Assembly (NCBI RefSeq): GCF_000774145.1
Contig: NZ_KN322981.1
Coordinates: 62,001 to 126,000 of the forward strand
DNA: 64,000 bases
Direction: 5' to 3'
From: Pseudomonas mediterranea CFBP 5447
GTDB taxonomy: Bacteria > Pseudomonadota > Gammaproteobacteria > Pseudomonadales > Pseudomonadaceae
Below, one piece after another: positions 1-8,222 of the stretch; position 1 is the first letter of the stretch, and each line of letters starts with the position of its first letter. The notes below the pieces were generated by a model, which was given only the letters and a program-made list of their open reading frames with translations, did not search any database and was not told the DNA's origin. The position numbers were made by a program, and so were the translations under genes.

Positions 1-501
1 ATTCTTGTGGATCGCCGGCATAATGATGTGTGAAGGCTTCTCGTGGTCGAGCTGGACGATGTATTCCCCCATGTCGGATTCGAGACATTCAATGTCCCGA
101 GCCTCGAGGAAATGGTTCATCTCCATCTCTTCGCTGACCATCGATTTGCCCTTGATCACTTGCCGCGCCTCGTGAGCGCGGATGATCGAGAGGACGATGC
201 CGTTGGCTTCGTCCACCGTCTCCGCCCAGTGCACAGTCACACCGTTGCGGGTCAGGTTGCTTTCAAGCCGCTCGAGCAGGTCGGGCAGCTTCGATAACGC
301 ACGGGCGCGGACGGCATTGCCGAGCACTCGCAGGTGTTCTCTTTCGTGGGCATCGCTGAAGGACGTTGCCCGCTTGGTCATCAGTGAATCCATCGCAGTG
401 CGAAAGTTGTTTCGCAATTGCGTGTCGCCCAGGGCCTTGTGGGCGCGGGCACGAAAATCTTCCTGCAGTTCAACGGTCGGGATCAGCGTCGGCGTGCTCA
501 T
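1..501 (-). CDS. lutB: LutB/LldF-type iron-sulfur lactate oxidation subunit (partial, 3' end outside window)
   Basis: The first 167 residues are visible, read leftwards from an ATG at 501 and running off the window. The protein starts MSTPTLIPTVELQEDF and carries the LutB/YkgF N-terminal pattern, including VIKGKSMVSEEMEMNHFLE and a conserved E-x-D-x-GEYIVQL stretch. In the LutABC family this subunit carries ferredoxin-type Fe-S clusters and works with LutA and LutC to oxidise L-lactate to pyruvate without NAD. Its ATG overlaps the lutA stop codon in an ATGA, so the two are translationally coupled. A GGAGG-like ribosome site sits just upstream. The Fe-S ligand region is beyond the window edge and cannot be checked. 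Confidence 0.93.
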   Translation of the reverse strand, partial: MSTPTLIPTVELQEDFRARAHKALGDTQLRNNFRTAMDSLMTKRATSFSDAHEREHLRVLGNAVRARALSKLPDLLERLESNLTRNGVTVHWAETVDEANGIVLSIIRAHEARQVIKGKSMVSEEMEMNHFLEARDIECLESDMGEYIVQLDHEKPSHIIMPAIHKN

Positions 502-1322
502 GCCACACCTCCGGTACGCTGCCAGAGGAAGCTCGCCAAGTGCTGGCCGCGCAAGGCCTCCTGCTGCTTTTCCAGTGCGCCGTTGATGTTCATCAAGCAA
601 CCGCAATCGGCACTGACGACCTTGTGCGCGCCGGACTCCTTCAACGCCCGGGTCTTATCGGCCACCATCGCGCCGGAAATATCCGGCATGCGAACGCTAA
701 ATGTCCCACCAAAGCCGCAGCACTCGCTTTCGTGACTGTGTTCGACCCGCTCCACATTGCGTAGCTGCGCCAACAGCGCGCGGCCGTGCAGGTGGGTATT
801 CATTTCACGCCGTGCCGAGCAAGACGTGTGCAACGCAATCTTCACCGGTGCGCCGCTGTCCTGGAGCTGCACCTTGCAGACGAACAACAGGAATTCGGCC
901 AGCTCAAAGGTCCGGGCAGCCAGGGCCTGGATCTGCTTGAGCGTCTCGGGCTCATCCTTGAACAGGTCGGCGTAATGCTCGCGCATCATGCCGGCGCAGG
1001 ACCCCGAAGGCACCACCACCGGATAATCTTCGGCGAACAACGCCAGTTGTGCCCGCGCCACCGTCCGGGCCTGCTCGGTATAGCCCGAGGTGTACGCCGG
1101 TTGCCCGCAACAGGTTTGTCCTTGCGGATACTCCACCCGGATCCCTTCGCGCTGCAAAAGATGGATCGCGTCCATCCCGGCTTCGGGGTAGAACAGGTCC
1201 ACCACGCAAGTGCCGAACAGGTAGACCTGTTGCGGTTTCTCGCTGGGGTACTGCCGAGGCTCGGGCAATGGCGGGGCGACACGGGTCGCGTTCGGCACGG
1301 CGTTGTAAAAAAGCTCGCTCAT
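498..1322 (-). CDS. lutA: LutA/LldE-type (Fe-S)-binding lactate oxidation subunit
   Basis: A 274-residue protein with two CCG domains typical of LutA/YkgE. The first has CCG at residues 71-73 (GQTCCGQPAYTSGY), the second CCG at 201-203 (SECCGFGGTFS). These cysteine-rich motifs bind a non-cubane Fe-S cluster in related heterodisulfide-reductase-like proteins. With LutB and LutC it forms the NAD-independent L-lactate dehydrogenase of many bacteria. It lies downstream of the lactate permease lldP on the same strand and overlaps lutB, so it fits a lactate operon lldP-lutA-lutB. About 30 N-terminal residues precede the usual family start (around VYLFGTCVVDLF), and an internal start cannot be excluded. 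Confidence 0.94.
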   Translation of the reverse strand: MSELFYNAVPNATRVAPPLPEPRQYPSEKPQQVYLFGTCVVDLFYPEAGMDAIHLLQREGIRVEYPQGQTCCGQPAYTSGYTEQARTVARAQLALFAEDYPVVVPSGSCAGMMREHYADLFKDEPETLKQIQALAARTFELAEFLLFVCKVQLQDSGAPVKIALHTSCSARREMNTHLHGRALLAQLRNVERVEHSHESECCGFGGTFSVRMPDISGAMVADKTRALKESGAHKVVSADCGCLMNINGALEKQQEALRGQHLASFLWQRTGGVA

Positions 1323-1422
1323 CAGGCGTGTCTCCGGGTGGTCCCGGTTATCCGTCCGCTGAGGCTGCTGAATATAGCGATCAAATCTTTCAGCAACCTT
1401 GCAGACCCGGTTGTCGATAGCG

Positions 1423-1454
1423 GACGCCGGAAGGGGTTCCGGCGTCGGTTTTTT
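1423..1454 (+). terminator. Hairpin with T-tract between lldP and lutA, plus-strand polarity
   Basis: A perfect 10-bp stem (1423-1432 with 1437-1446, GGGG loop) is followed on the plus strand by GG and six Ts. The neighbouring genes are transcribed on the minus strand, where no T-tract follows the stem. As an intrinsic terminator it would therefore stop antisense transcription. In the lldP-lutA transcript it could only act as a stabilising or processing hairpin. Confidence 0.5.
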
Positions 1455-1472
1455 CCAGGCAGCTTGTAGGAC

Positions 1473-3167
1473 TCAGTGCACCAGCATGCCGGTGAACCAG
1501 TAGGCCTGGGCCAACGTGATCAAGCCGACGATCGTTGCAAAGAATAGGCTGTGTTTCAGGGTAAAACGGAACAGGTCCGACTCTTTGCCCACCAGCCCGG
1601 TGGCTGCGCAGGCCACGGCGATGGATTGCGGCGAAATCATCTTGCCGGTCACACCGCCGCTGGTATTGGCTGCCACGAGCAGGGTGTCGTTGACGCCGAT
1701 CTGGTGTGCGGTGGTGGCTTGCAGCGAGCTGAACAGTGCGTTGGACGAAGTATCGGAGCCGGTCAGGAACACCCCCAGCCAACCCAGGAAGGGCGAGAAG
1801 AACGGAAACGCCGCGCCCGTGCCGGCCAGCACCAGGGCCATGGTCGACGACATGCCCGAGTAGTTGGTGACGAAGGCGAAGGCCAGCACCATGCCAATCG
1901 ACAGGATCGGCCAGCGCAGTTCAAAAAAGGTCTCTTTGAAAGTGGTAAGACCAGTCTTGGGGCTGATCTTCAGCACCAGCATCGAGATCAGCGCGGAGAA
2001 GAAAATCGCCGTGCCGGTGGCCGAAATCGGATCAAGCTTGAACACGGCCGGAATGGCGGTGGGGTTGACCACGATGGGGGCGACCTTGATCACCATCTGG
2101 TCCAGGTGCGGGATGGCGAAGTTGAACACCCAGGCGTACATCGAGCCGCCGGCGGCGAACATCGCCTTGAACGGTTTCAAGGTCCAGATCGTGACCAGTA
2201 CGGTAAGGATCAGGAACGGCGACCAGGCCTTGATGATTTCCCCCAGGCTGTAGGGCGAAGCCACAGTGCTGCGTGGTTGGCCGAAACCGCCGACACTGGC
2301 AGTTACCGTTGCGCCAGCTGTGGCGCCGGCAATCTGAGCACCTGCGCTGCGTTTGGGTTGCCAGACTTTCAGGAACAATGTCAGCGAGATCAAGCTGGCC
2401 AGGGCCGAGGTGATGTCCGGTAGCTCTGGACCGATGAAGTTGGAGGTGAAGTACTGGGTGATGGCAAAACTCAGGCCTGCCACCAGCGCCGCCGGCCAGG
2501 TTTCGCGCACGCCGCGCAGGCCATCCATCATGAATACCAGCCAGAACGGTACGAACAGCGACAGCAGGGGCAGTTGGCGTCCGGTCATGGCGCCAATTTT
2601 GACGGCGTCGATCCCGGTCACCTGGCCGGCCACGATAATCGGAATGCCCAGGGCGCCGAACGCCACGGGCGCGGTGTTGGCGATCAGGCACAGGCCGGCG
2701 GCATACAGCGGGTTGAAGCCCAGGCCCACGAGCAGCGCGGCAGTAATCGCCACGGGTGCACCGAAGCCGGCGGCACCTTCCAGAAAGGCGCCGAAGCAGA
2801 AACCAATCAACAATACCTGCAGGCGCTGGTCATCGGTAATCGACAGCACCGAGCTGCGAATGACCTCGAACTGGCCGCTCTTGACCGTCAGTTTGTAGAG
2901 GAAAACGGCGGCGACGATGATCCAGGCGATGGGCCACAGGCCATAGGCAAAACCGTAGCCGGCAGCGGCGAAGGCCATGTCGGCAGGCATGTTGAACGCA
3001 AAGATTGCCACGGCAATCGCCAGGGCCAGGGTGATGCTTCCCGCCACATGCCCCTTGAGGCGAAACACCGCCAGGGCCAGGAAGAAAAATACGATGGGAA
3101 TGACGGCCGCGAGTGCGGACAAGCCGAGACTGCCGAGCGGGCTGTAAAGCTGTTGCCAGGTTTGCAT
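1473..3167 (-). CDS. lldP: L-lactate permease
   Basis: A 564-residue integral membrane protein of the LctP/LldP family (about 550-565 residues is usual). It starts [19 protein letters not shown] and has many hydrophobic segments plus the family signatures [12 protein letters not shown] and [13 protein letters not shown]. It imports L-lactate (D-lactate and glycolate in some homologues) with protons. The start at 3167 has AGGGG upstream. It lies divergent from lldR, with a palindromic operator in between at 3221-3237, and upstream of lutA-lutB. This gives an inducible uptake-plus-oxidation unit. No flavin lldD gene lies between lldP and lutA. Confidence 0.97.
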   Translation of the reverse strand: MQTWQQLYSPLGSLGLSALAAVIPIVFFFLALAVFRLKGHVAGSITLALAIAVAIFAFNMPADMAFAAAGYGFAYGLWPIAWIIVAAVFLYKLTVKSGQFEVIRSSVLSITDDQRLQVLLIGFCFGAFLEGAAGFGAPVAITAALLVGLGFNPLYAAGLCLIANTAPVAFGALGIPIIVAGQVTGIDAVKIGAMTGRQLPLLSLFVPFWLVFMMDGLRGVRETWPAALVAGLSFAITQYFTSNFIGPELPDITSALASLISLTLFLKVWQPKRSAGAQIAGATAGATVTASVGGFGQPRSTVASPYSLGEIIKAWSPFLILTVLVTIWTLKPFKAMFAAGGSMYAWVFNFAIPHLDQMVIKVAPIVVNPTAIPAVFKLDPISATGTAIFFSALISMLVLKISPKTGLTTFKETFFELRWPILSIGMVLAFAFVTNYSGMSSTMALVLAGTGAAFPFFSPFLGWLGVFLTGSDTSSNALFSSLQATTAHQIGVNDTLLVAANTSGGVTGKMISPQSIAVACAATGLVGKESDLFRFTLKHSLFFATIVGLITLAQAYWFTGMLVH

Positions 3168-3220
3168 GGTGGGTGAGCCCCTAATTGTTGTTGGTCAGGC
3201 ACTGGTCAGCGGTTTTGGTT

Positions 3221-3237
3221 AATTGGTAAGACCAATT
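3221..3237. promoter_or_regulatory. Candidate LldR operator
   Basis: Perfect inverted repeat AATTGGT-AAG-ACCAATT lies 53 bp upstream of the lldP start and between the divergent lldP and lldR genes. It matches the TTGGT-N3-ACCAA half-site pattern known for LldR operators in other bacteria. Repression of lldP relieved by lactate is inferred from the position. Confidence 0.8.
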
Positions 3238-3430
3238 TACAAGCGCTGTCGGCTAGGGTAAAAGCCTTGGCTATCGTGTGTCAATTTGCCGCCCTGAAAC
3301 TTTCGTCGAATAAGCGGTGCAGATCGCATCTGATCTGTTTGCCTGAATGGCTTCTGGTAGGTGTGGGCAGGGCTCGGATGGGCCAGAATAGAGAGCCCGG
3401 CGAGCTGCCGGGATCGTGGAGAGTCGAGTT

Positions 3431-4198
3431 ATGGGGTTTGATCAGATTCGTCAGCGCCGTTTGTCTGACGATATTGTCGAGCGGCTTGAAGGAATGATCC
3501 TTGAGGGCACGCTGAAGTCTGGTGAGCGGCTGCCGGCCGAGCGGACCCTGGCCGAACAGTTCGGCGTCTCACGTCCTTCATTGCGCGAGGCGATCCAGAA
3601 ACTGACGGCCAAAGGCTTGCTGGTCAGCCGGCAGGGCGGTGGCAACTACGTGGTGGAATCGTTGGGCTCGACGTTCAGCGATCCGCTGCTGCAGTTATTG
3701 GAAAGCAATCCCGAAGCGCAGCGTGACTTGTTGGAGTTTCGTCATACGCTGGAAGCGTCCTGTGCCTATTACGCGGCGTTGCGGGCCACGGAGGTGGATC
3801 GCGAGCGGCTCACGGCGGCGTTCGATGAATTGCAGGATTGTTATGCGCGCCACGATGAAGTGAGTCGGGCGGAAGAAGGCGCGGCGGATGCCAAGTTCCA
3901 TCTGGCGATTGCCGAGGCCAGTCATAACGCGGTCCTGCTGCATACCATCCGTGGGCTGTTCGACCTGCTCAAGCGCAATGTGGTGACCAACATCGGCGGC
4001 ATGTACAAGCAGCGCAGCGAAACCCGCGACATGCTGATCAGCCAGCATCGGGAGTTGTACCAGGCGATCATGGACGGTCACGCCGAGCAGGCGCGGGAAG
4101 TGTCCAGCCGACATATTCTGTATGTGCAGGAAGTGTTGGAGGAGGTGCGCCAGGAAGTCCAGCGAGTAGCGCGGGCAGAGCGGCGCAAGGGAATATAG
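3431..4198 (+). CDS. lldR: GntR/FadR-family lactate-responsive regulator
   Basis: A 255-residue regulator starting MGFDQIRQRRLSDDIVERL. The N-terminal winged helix (about residues 6-75) contains LPAERTLAEQFGVSRPSLREA, the GntR recognition helix region. The rest is an all-helical FCD effector domain with LEFRHTLEASCAYYAA and FHLAIAEASHN, typical of the FadR subgroup. I chose the ATG at 3431, with GGAG about 10 bp upstream, over an in-frame GTG at 3416. It is divergent from lldP with a palindromic operator between them, which supports its role as the L-lactate sensor controlling lldP-lut. Confidence 0.94.
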   Translation: MGFDQIRQRRLSDDIVERLEGMILEGTLKSGERLPAERTLAEQFGVSRPSLREAIQKLTAKGLLVSRQGGGNYVVESLGSTFSDPLLQLLESNPEAQRDLLEFRHTLEASCAYYAALRATEVDRERLTAAFDELQDCYARHDEVSRAEEGAADAKFHLAIAEASHNAVLLHTIRGLFDLLKRNVVTNIGGMYKQRSETRDMLISQHRELYQAIMDGHAEQAREVSSRHILYVQEVLEEVRQEVQRVARAERRKGI

Positions 4199-4207
4199 AT
4201 TCGATCC

Positions 4208-4297
4208 TGTGGGAGCGAGCCTGCTCGCGATGGCGCACTGTCAGTCGATATGGATGTTGACTCTGGGTGGCGATAGCGCTCGTCCGAGCGAGGCACA
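4208..4297 (+). repeat. REPIN with complemented (not reversed) right arm, copy 1
   Basis: The left REP arm at 4208-4231 is identical to the left arms of the intact REPINs at 53016 and 54741. A 42-nt interior follows, as in the copy at 53016. The right part 4263-4293 reads CTGGGTGGCGATAGC then GCTCGTCCGAGCGAGG, which base by base is the complement of the expected GACCCACCGCTATCG then CGAGCAGGCTCGCTCC. The last four bases (CACA, 4294-4297) are again normal. The element fills the lldR-smpB convergent gap. Confidence 0.9.
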
Positions 4298-4314
4298 TTG
4301 GGTTCCAGGTGGGC

Positions 4315-4797
4315 TTAATCTTCCTTGCCCTTGTTGCGCACCGCACGTTGCAGTTCGCGACCGGCATCGCGCTCACGCTCGGTATCGCGCTTGTCGTATT
4401 CCTTCTTGCCCTTGCCCAGCGCAATTTCGCACTTGATCAGGTGCTTGCTCCAGTACAGCGAGGTGCAGACGCAGGCGTAGCCCTTCTGCTGTACGGAAGC
4501 GAAGAGTTTTTCCAGCTCACGCTTGTTGAGCAGCAGCTTGCGCGAGCGCACCGGGTCGGCAATCACGTGGGTGCTGGCGGTGGTCAAGGGCGTGATATGG
4601 CTGCCCAGCAGCCAGGCTTCGCCATCCTTGAGCAGCACGTAGCTGTCGACCAGTTGCGCCTTGCCTGCGCGCAGGCTCTTTACTTCCCAGCCGGCCAGGA
4701 CCATGCCAGCCTCGAAACGCTGTTCGATGAAGTAGTCGTGTCGCGCCTTTTTATTTTGCGCGATGGTCCCTGTGGGGTGTTTCTTCTGTTTAGCCAT
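4315..4797 (-). CDS. smpB: SsrA-binding protein SmpB
   Basis: A 160-residue protein starting [21 protein letters not shown]. It has the SmpB signatures [19 protein letters not shown] and [12 protein letters not shown] and ends in the basic [16 protein letters not shown] tail. SmpB binds tmRNA and positions it in stalled ribosomes for trans-translation, and its C-terminal tail enters the mRNA channel. The length is normal for the family. I chose the start at 4797 because the family begins at this MAKQK; the frame stays open upstream but with no conserved sequence. The neighbouring symporter is divergent, with both promoters in about 120 bp. No ssrA gene is in the window. Confidence 0.97.
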   Translation of the reverse strand: MAKQKKHPTGTIAQNKKARHDYFIEQRFEAGMVLAGWEVKSLRAGKAQLVDSYVLLKDGEAWLLGSHITPLTTASTHVIADPVRSRKLLLNKRELEKLFASVQQKGYACVCTSLYWSKHLIKCEIALGKGKKEYDKRDTERERDAGRELQRAVRNKGKED

Positions 4798-4915
4798 AGG
4801 GGCGGCATTATAGGCAGTTGCGTGCGTGTCGGCTACGGTGAAGCAGCATGCTTGAGCACGTTGAGTGAATCCCGGACAATGCGGCCTCTTTTTTGAACGC
4901 TTGGGCGTGATCACG

Positions 4916-6319
4916 ATGTCGACAGACAAGGTTTCTGTCCACGGCAGTTGGGCTAGCCGCTGGGTCTTCATACTCGCGGCGACCGGCTCGGCCGTGGGAC
5001 TGGGTAGTATATGGAAATTCCCCTACATGGTCGGCGTCTACGGTGGCGGTGCCTTCGTATTGATGTTCCTGGCGTGTATCGCCCTCATCGGCGCGCCGGT
5101 GATGCTGGCCGAGACCCTGATCGGTCGCCGCGCCCGACAGAGCCCGGCCAATGCCTTGAAGGTGCTTGCCGTGGAGGCGGGGCACTCGCCCAAATGGTCG
5201 TGGGGCGCCTTCGCCGGGATGATCACGGCGCTGTTGATCCTGTCGTTCTACAGCGTGGTCGGTGGTTGGTCGCTGGATTACATCATCGACATGGGGCGCG
5301 GCGACTTCCAAGGCGTGGCACCCGATCAGGTGGGCGCCTACTTCGGCGGTGTCATCTCGGACCCCTGGAGATTGACGCTCTGGCACACGGTCTTCATGTT
5401 GCTTTCCGCCGTGGTGATCGCCAAGGGTGTGGTCGCAGGGCTTGAGCGCAGCCTGCGGGTCATGATGCCGCTGCTGTTCGTGATGATCCTGGTGCTGCTG
5501 GGCTACAGCATGACCACCGGGCATTTCATGGAAGGCCTGCACTTCATGTTCGACTTCAAGCCGGAGAAAGTCCTGGACGGCCTGCTGCCGGCCATGGGGC
5601 ATGCGTTCTTCTCCCTGAGCGTCGGGGTTGGCTCGATCATGATCTATGGCGCCTACATGCCCAAGAACGCCTCCCTCACCAGGACGGTGGTCGGTGTCGC
5701 GCTGCTGGACACCTTCGTGTCGCTGATGGCGGGCGTGGCATTGTTTCCGATTGTGTTCGCAGCCGGTCTGAACCCCAGCGAGGGGCCGGGCCTGATGTTT
5801 GTCAGTCTGCCTTTTGCCTTCGGTAGCATGGCATTCGGCCAAGTGATGGGCGTGATATTTTTCGTCCTGGTCGCCATCGCGGCCTGGAGCTCGGCGATTT
5901 CCCTGCTGGAGCCCATGGTGGCCTACCTGGTCGAGCGGACCCGGATTAGTCGTGCCTGGGTGACGTTCTGGCTGGCCTTCACCTGCTGGTTTGTGGGGCT
6001 GGGGACGGTGTTTTCCTTCAATATATGGAAGCAGGCGAAGTTTTTCGTGAACGAAGACGGCCTGTTCCGCCTCTACCAATGGGGGGCAGCCGGAGGACTG
6101 GACTTCTTCGGCGTGATTGATTTCTTTACCTCACGGATCATGCTGCCGTTGGGTGGTTTGTGTTTCGTGGTATTTGCAGGGTGGATCATGGGCCGGGAAG
6201 CCGTACGCGATGAATTGTCGCTGCGCAGCCCTGTATTATTCGCCTTGAGCCTGTTCCTGATGCGCTACGTGGCCCCGATCGGCATCCTCGTGGTGTTCGC
6301 CGCCCAGCTGTGGAAGTGA
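4916..6319 (+). CDS. Sodium-dependent (NSS/SNF family) transporter
   Basis: A 467-residue polytopic membrane protein of the neurotransmitter:sodium symporter family. The TM1 signature [19 protein letters not shown] (about residues 22-40) supplies sodium- and substrate-binding backbone atoms in LeuT-like proteins. About 11-12 hydrophobic segments follow, as in bacterial members. The substrate is probably an amino acid but cannot be told from sequence. I placed the start at ATG 4916 ([12 protein letters not shown]) because the conserved part begins just after it; an upstream in-frame ATG exists at 4865. It is followed after 7 bp by ratA. Confidence 0.93.
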   Translation: MSTDKVSVHGSWASRWVFILAATGSAVGLGSIWKFPYMVGVYGGGAFVLMFLACIALIGAPVMLAETLIGRRARQSPANALKVLAVEAGHSPKWSWGAFAGMITALLILSFYSVVGGWSLDYIIDMGRGDFQGVAPDQVGAYFGGVISDPWRLTLWHTVFMLLSAVVIAKGVVAGLERSLRVMMPLLFVMILVLLGYSMTTGHFMEGLHFMFDFKPEKVLDGLLPAMGHAFFSLSVGVGSIMIYGAYMPKNASLTRTVVGVALLDTFVSLMAGVALFPIVFAAGLNPSEGPGLMFVSLPFAFGSMAFGQVMGVIFFVLVAIAAWSSAISLLEPMVAYLVERTRISRAWVTFWLAFTCWFVGLGTVFSFNIWKQAKFFVNEDGLFRLYQWGAAGGLDFFGVIDFFTSRIMLPLGGLCFVVFAGWIMGREAVRDELSLRSPVLFALSLFLMRYVAPIGILVVFAAQLWK

Positions 6320-6326
6320 CGCTTAC

Positions 6327-6770
6327 ATGACGACACATATTCAACGCTCGGCCTTGCTGCCTTATCCGGCGCAGGCGCTGTATGACCTGGTCAACGATGT
6401 GGCGAGTTATCCGCAGTTCCTGCCCTGGTGCTCGTCTGCCGAGGTGCTCGAGAGCTCCGAGACCCATATGCGTGCCAGCCTCAACGTCGCCAAGGGTGGG
6501 CTGAGCCAGCATTTCGTGACGCGCAATACCCTGGTGCCGGGTCAGTCCATCGAAATGAATCTGGAAGAAGGGCCTTTCAACCAGCTTCACGGTATCTGGG
6601 TGTTCAAGCCGTTGGGGGAGAAGGCCTGCAAGATCAGCCTGGATCTGTCGTTCGACTACGCAGGGCCACTGGTGCGTGCCACGCTGGGGCCGTTGTTCAA
6701 TCAGGCGGCCAATACCCTGGTCGACGCGTTCTGCCAGCGCGCCAAGCAAAATGCAGAGCTCAAGCGTTGA
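6327..6770 (+). CDS. ratA: RatA/Coq10-like SRPBCC protein
   Basis: A 147-residue START/SRPBCC-fold protein beginning MTTHIQRSALLPYPAQALYDLVNDVASYPQFLPWC, the Coq10/RatA signature. E. coli RatA was described as binding 50S subunits and blocking 70S assembly when overproduced. The eukaryotic relative Coq10 binds ubiquinone, and this may be the ancestral role. It overlaps rnfH by a TTGA, the conserved ratA-rnfH pair of many gammaproteobacteria. The pair resembles a toxin-antitoxin arrangement in layout only, and I would not read it as a toxin from sequence alone. Confidence 0.93.
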   Translation: MTTHIQRSALLPYPAQALYDLVNDVASYPQFLPWCSSAEVLESSETHMRASLNVAKGGLSQHFVTRNTLVPGQSIEMNLEEGPFNQLHGIWVFKPLGEKACKISLDLSFDYAGPLVRATLGPLFNQAANTLVDAFCQRAKQNAELKR

Positions 6771-7069
6771 TCGAGATAGAAGTGGTGTATGCCACTGTCC
6801 AGCGTCAGGTCTTGCGGACATTTGCAGTGCCGCAAGGCACGACGGTTCGCGCTGCACTGGCTGCATCGGGCATTGCCGATGAATTCCCCGAGCTCGACCT
6901 GGCCACGTGCCCGGTGGGGATTTTCAGCAAGGTAATTGCCGATCCAGAGCGCCAGGCGGTCCAGGCGGGTGATCGACTTGAGATCTACCGGCCGTTGCTG
7001 GCGGATCCGAAGGAAATCCGTCGCCTGCGTGCGGCCAAGGCTGCCGAGGCCCGTAAGCAGAATCAATAA
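6767..7069 (+). CDS. rnfH: RnfH family ubiquitin-like protein
   Basis: A 100-residue beta-grasp protein of the RnfH (UPF0125) family, containing IEIEVVYATVQRQ and LEIYRPLLADPKEIRRLRA near the C terminus. The function is uncertain. I chose a TTG start at 6767 because the conserved family sequence begins exactly there and it overlaps the ratA stop (TTGA). The alternative GTG at 6783 would cut the first beta strand. It is followed directly by a strong bidirectional terminator. Confidence 0.9.
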   Translation: MIEIEVVYATVQRQVLRTFAVPQGTTVRAALAASGIADEFPELDLATCPVGIFSKVIADPERQAVQAGDRLEIYRPLLADPKEIRRLRAAKAAEARKQNQ

Positions 7070-7091
7070 CCGGACCTGGATTGAAGGCAAT

Positions 7092-7117
7092 AAAAAACCC
7101 GGCATGCCGGGTTTTTT
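7092..7117. terminator. Bidirectional rho-independent terminator
   Basis: Perfect palindrome of AAAAAACCCGGCA and TGCCGGGTTTTTT centred at 7104/7105. The T-tract is present on both strands, so it serves both rnfH (plus) and bamE/omlA (minus), which converge here. Confidence 0.93.
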
Positions 7118-7128
7118 CATGTCGCAAT

Positions 7129-7653
7129 TTATTGCGGCGTGGTGTCCAGTGGTTCTGGCGTCGGGACGGGAACCGTCTCGACACTGTCCACATCCTTCTG
7201 GATCTGGTCCAGCAACGAACCTGGCTTGACCGGTTTTTCCGGTTTCGCCTTCTCGCCGTTTTCGGCCGGCGTGACTGTCGTGCCACTGTCCTTGCCCATG
7301 ATGGCCTCGTCGCGACTCACGCCAGGCATGAAATCGCCTGACAGGCTGACGAGTTGATCATTGGCATTGAAGATAACGCTGATGCGTTCCTGCTGGCGTT
7401 CACCGCCGCCAGGCTGCAAGCTGTAGAGATAATCCCAGCGATCGGCGTGGAACGTGTCGGTCAGCAGGGGATTTCCCATGATAAACCGTACTTGCCGGCG
7501 GGTCATTCCCGGGCGTAACTGGTCTATCATGTCCTGCGTCACGACATTGCCCTGCTGGATGTCGATTTTGTAAACCCCGGGGAATGAACAACCGGCGAGT
7601 GCGAGCAGTCCCACGAAGGTGAAACTGGTTAGCAAGAGCTTGGTGTTTTGCAT
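7129..7653 (-). CDS. bamE: Outer membrane assembly lipoprotein BamE/OmlA
   Basis: A 174-residue lipoprotein. The N-terminal signal [22 protein letters not shown] has the lipobox LAGC with the lipidated Cys at residue 22. The BamE core includes [17 protein letters not shown] and [15 protein letters not shown], and [12 protein letters not shown] follows. BamE helps the BAM complex insert beta-barrel proteins. The Pseudomonas form, called OmlA, has a C-terminal extension rich in Pro, Lys and Glu, as here (about residues 125-174). omlA is divergent from fur in Pseudomonas, as in this window. Confidence 0.96.
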   Translation of the reverse strand: MQNTKLLLTSFTFVGLLALAGCSFPGVYKIDIQQGNVVTQDMIDQLRPGMTRRQVRFIMGNPLLTDTFHADRWDYLYSLQPGGGERQQERISVIFNANDQLVSLSGDFMPGVSRDEAIMGKDSGTTVTPAENGEKAKPEKPVKPGSLLDQIQKDVDSVETVPVPTPEPLDTTPQ

Positions 7654-7750
7654 CGGTGGGCGACTTCCACTATCTTGGCTGGGACAACGTAAACGCCGAT
7701 CATACCCGCATTAAGAGAAGCTGCGAAGCAGCATCGCGAGAAAGCTGACC

Positions 7751-8155
7751 ATGGTTGAAAATAGCGAACTACGCAAAGCCGGCCTCAAGGTGACACTGCC
7801 AAGGGTCAAAATTCTGCAAATGCTCGACTCCGCTGAGCAGCGGCACATGAGTGCCGAAGACGTCTACAAGGCCCTCATGGAAGCAGGCGAGGACGTCGGT
7901 CTGGCCACGGTTTACCGTGTTCTGACCCAATTCGAGGCTGCCGGCCTCGTGGCTCGCCATAATTTCGATGGCGGTCATGCGGTCTTTGAATTGGCGGACG
8001 GGGAGCACCACGACCACATGGTAAATGTGGAAACCCGTGAGGTTATCGAGTTCGTCAGTCCTGAAATCGAAAAACTGCAGAAAGCAATTGCTGAAGAGTA
8101 TGGCTTCGAGTTGATCGATCACCATCTCGTCTTGCATGTACGCAAGAAAAAGTAA
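7751..8155 (+). CDS. fur: Ferric uptake regulator Fur
   Basis: A 134-residue Fur protein, the usual Pseudomonas length. It has an N-terminal winged helix (SAEDVYKALMEAGEDVGLATVYRVL) and a metal-binding dimerisation domain with HHDHMVNVETREVIEF. The E. coli CxxC pair is absent, as is normal for Pseudomonas Fur. With Fe2+ it represses iron-uptake genes, and likely targets in this window are piuA, piuC and the reductase at 54848-57391. It is divergent from omlA and convergent with recN, with a strong terminator after it. Confidence 0.97.
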   Translation: MVENSELRKAGLKVTLPRVKILQMLDSAEQRHMSAEDVYKALMEAGEDVGLATVYRVLTQFEAAGLVARHNFDGGHAVFELADGEHHDHMVNVETREVIEFVSPEIEKLQKAIAEEYGFELIDHHLVLHVRKKK

Positions 8156-8164
8156 GCGTGGGTA

Positions 8165-8200
8165 ATGAAAGAAGGCGACCTCAGGGTCGCCTTCTTTCAT
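8165..8200. terminator. Terminator between fur and recN
   Basis: A 16-bp perfect stem (8165-8180 with 8185-8200) with a TCAG loop. The T-rich right half CTTTCTTT-like ends serve both strands, between the convergent fur and recN. Confidence 0.85.
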
Positions 8201-8222
8201 TTGGGGGATTATCCGGGCTTCT

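Noticed and set aside
1423..1446. The hairpin as the terminator of lldP
   Set aside because: No T-tract follows the stem on the minus strand, and lutA is expected in the same transcript.
6327..7069. ratA-rnfH as a toxin-antitoxin defence module
   Set aside because: These are conserved core genes in gammaproteobacteria, and the Coq10-like fold suggests a housekeeping role.
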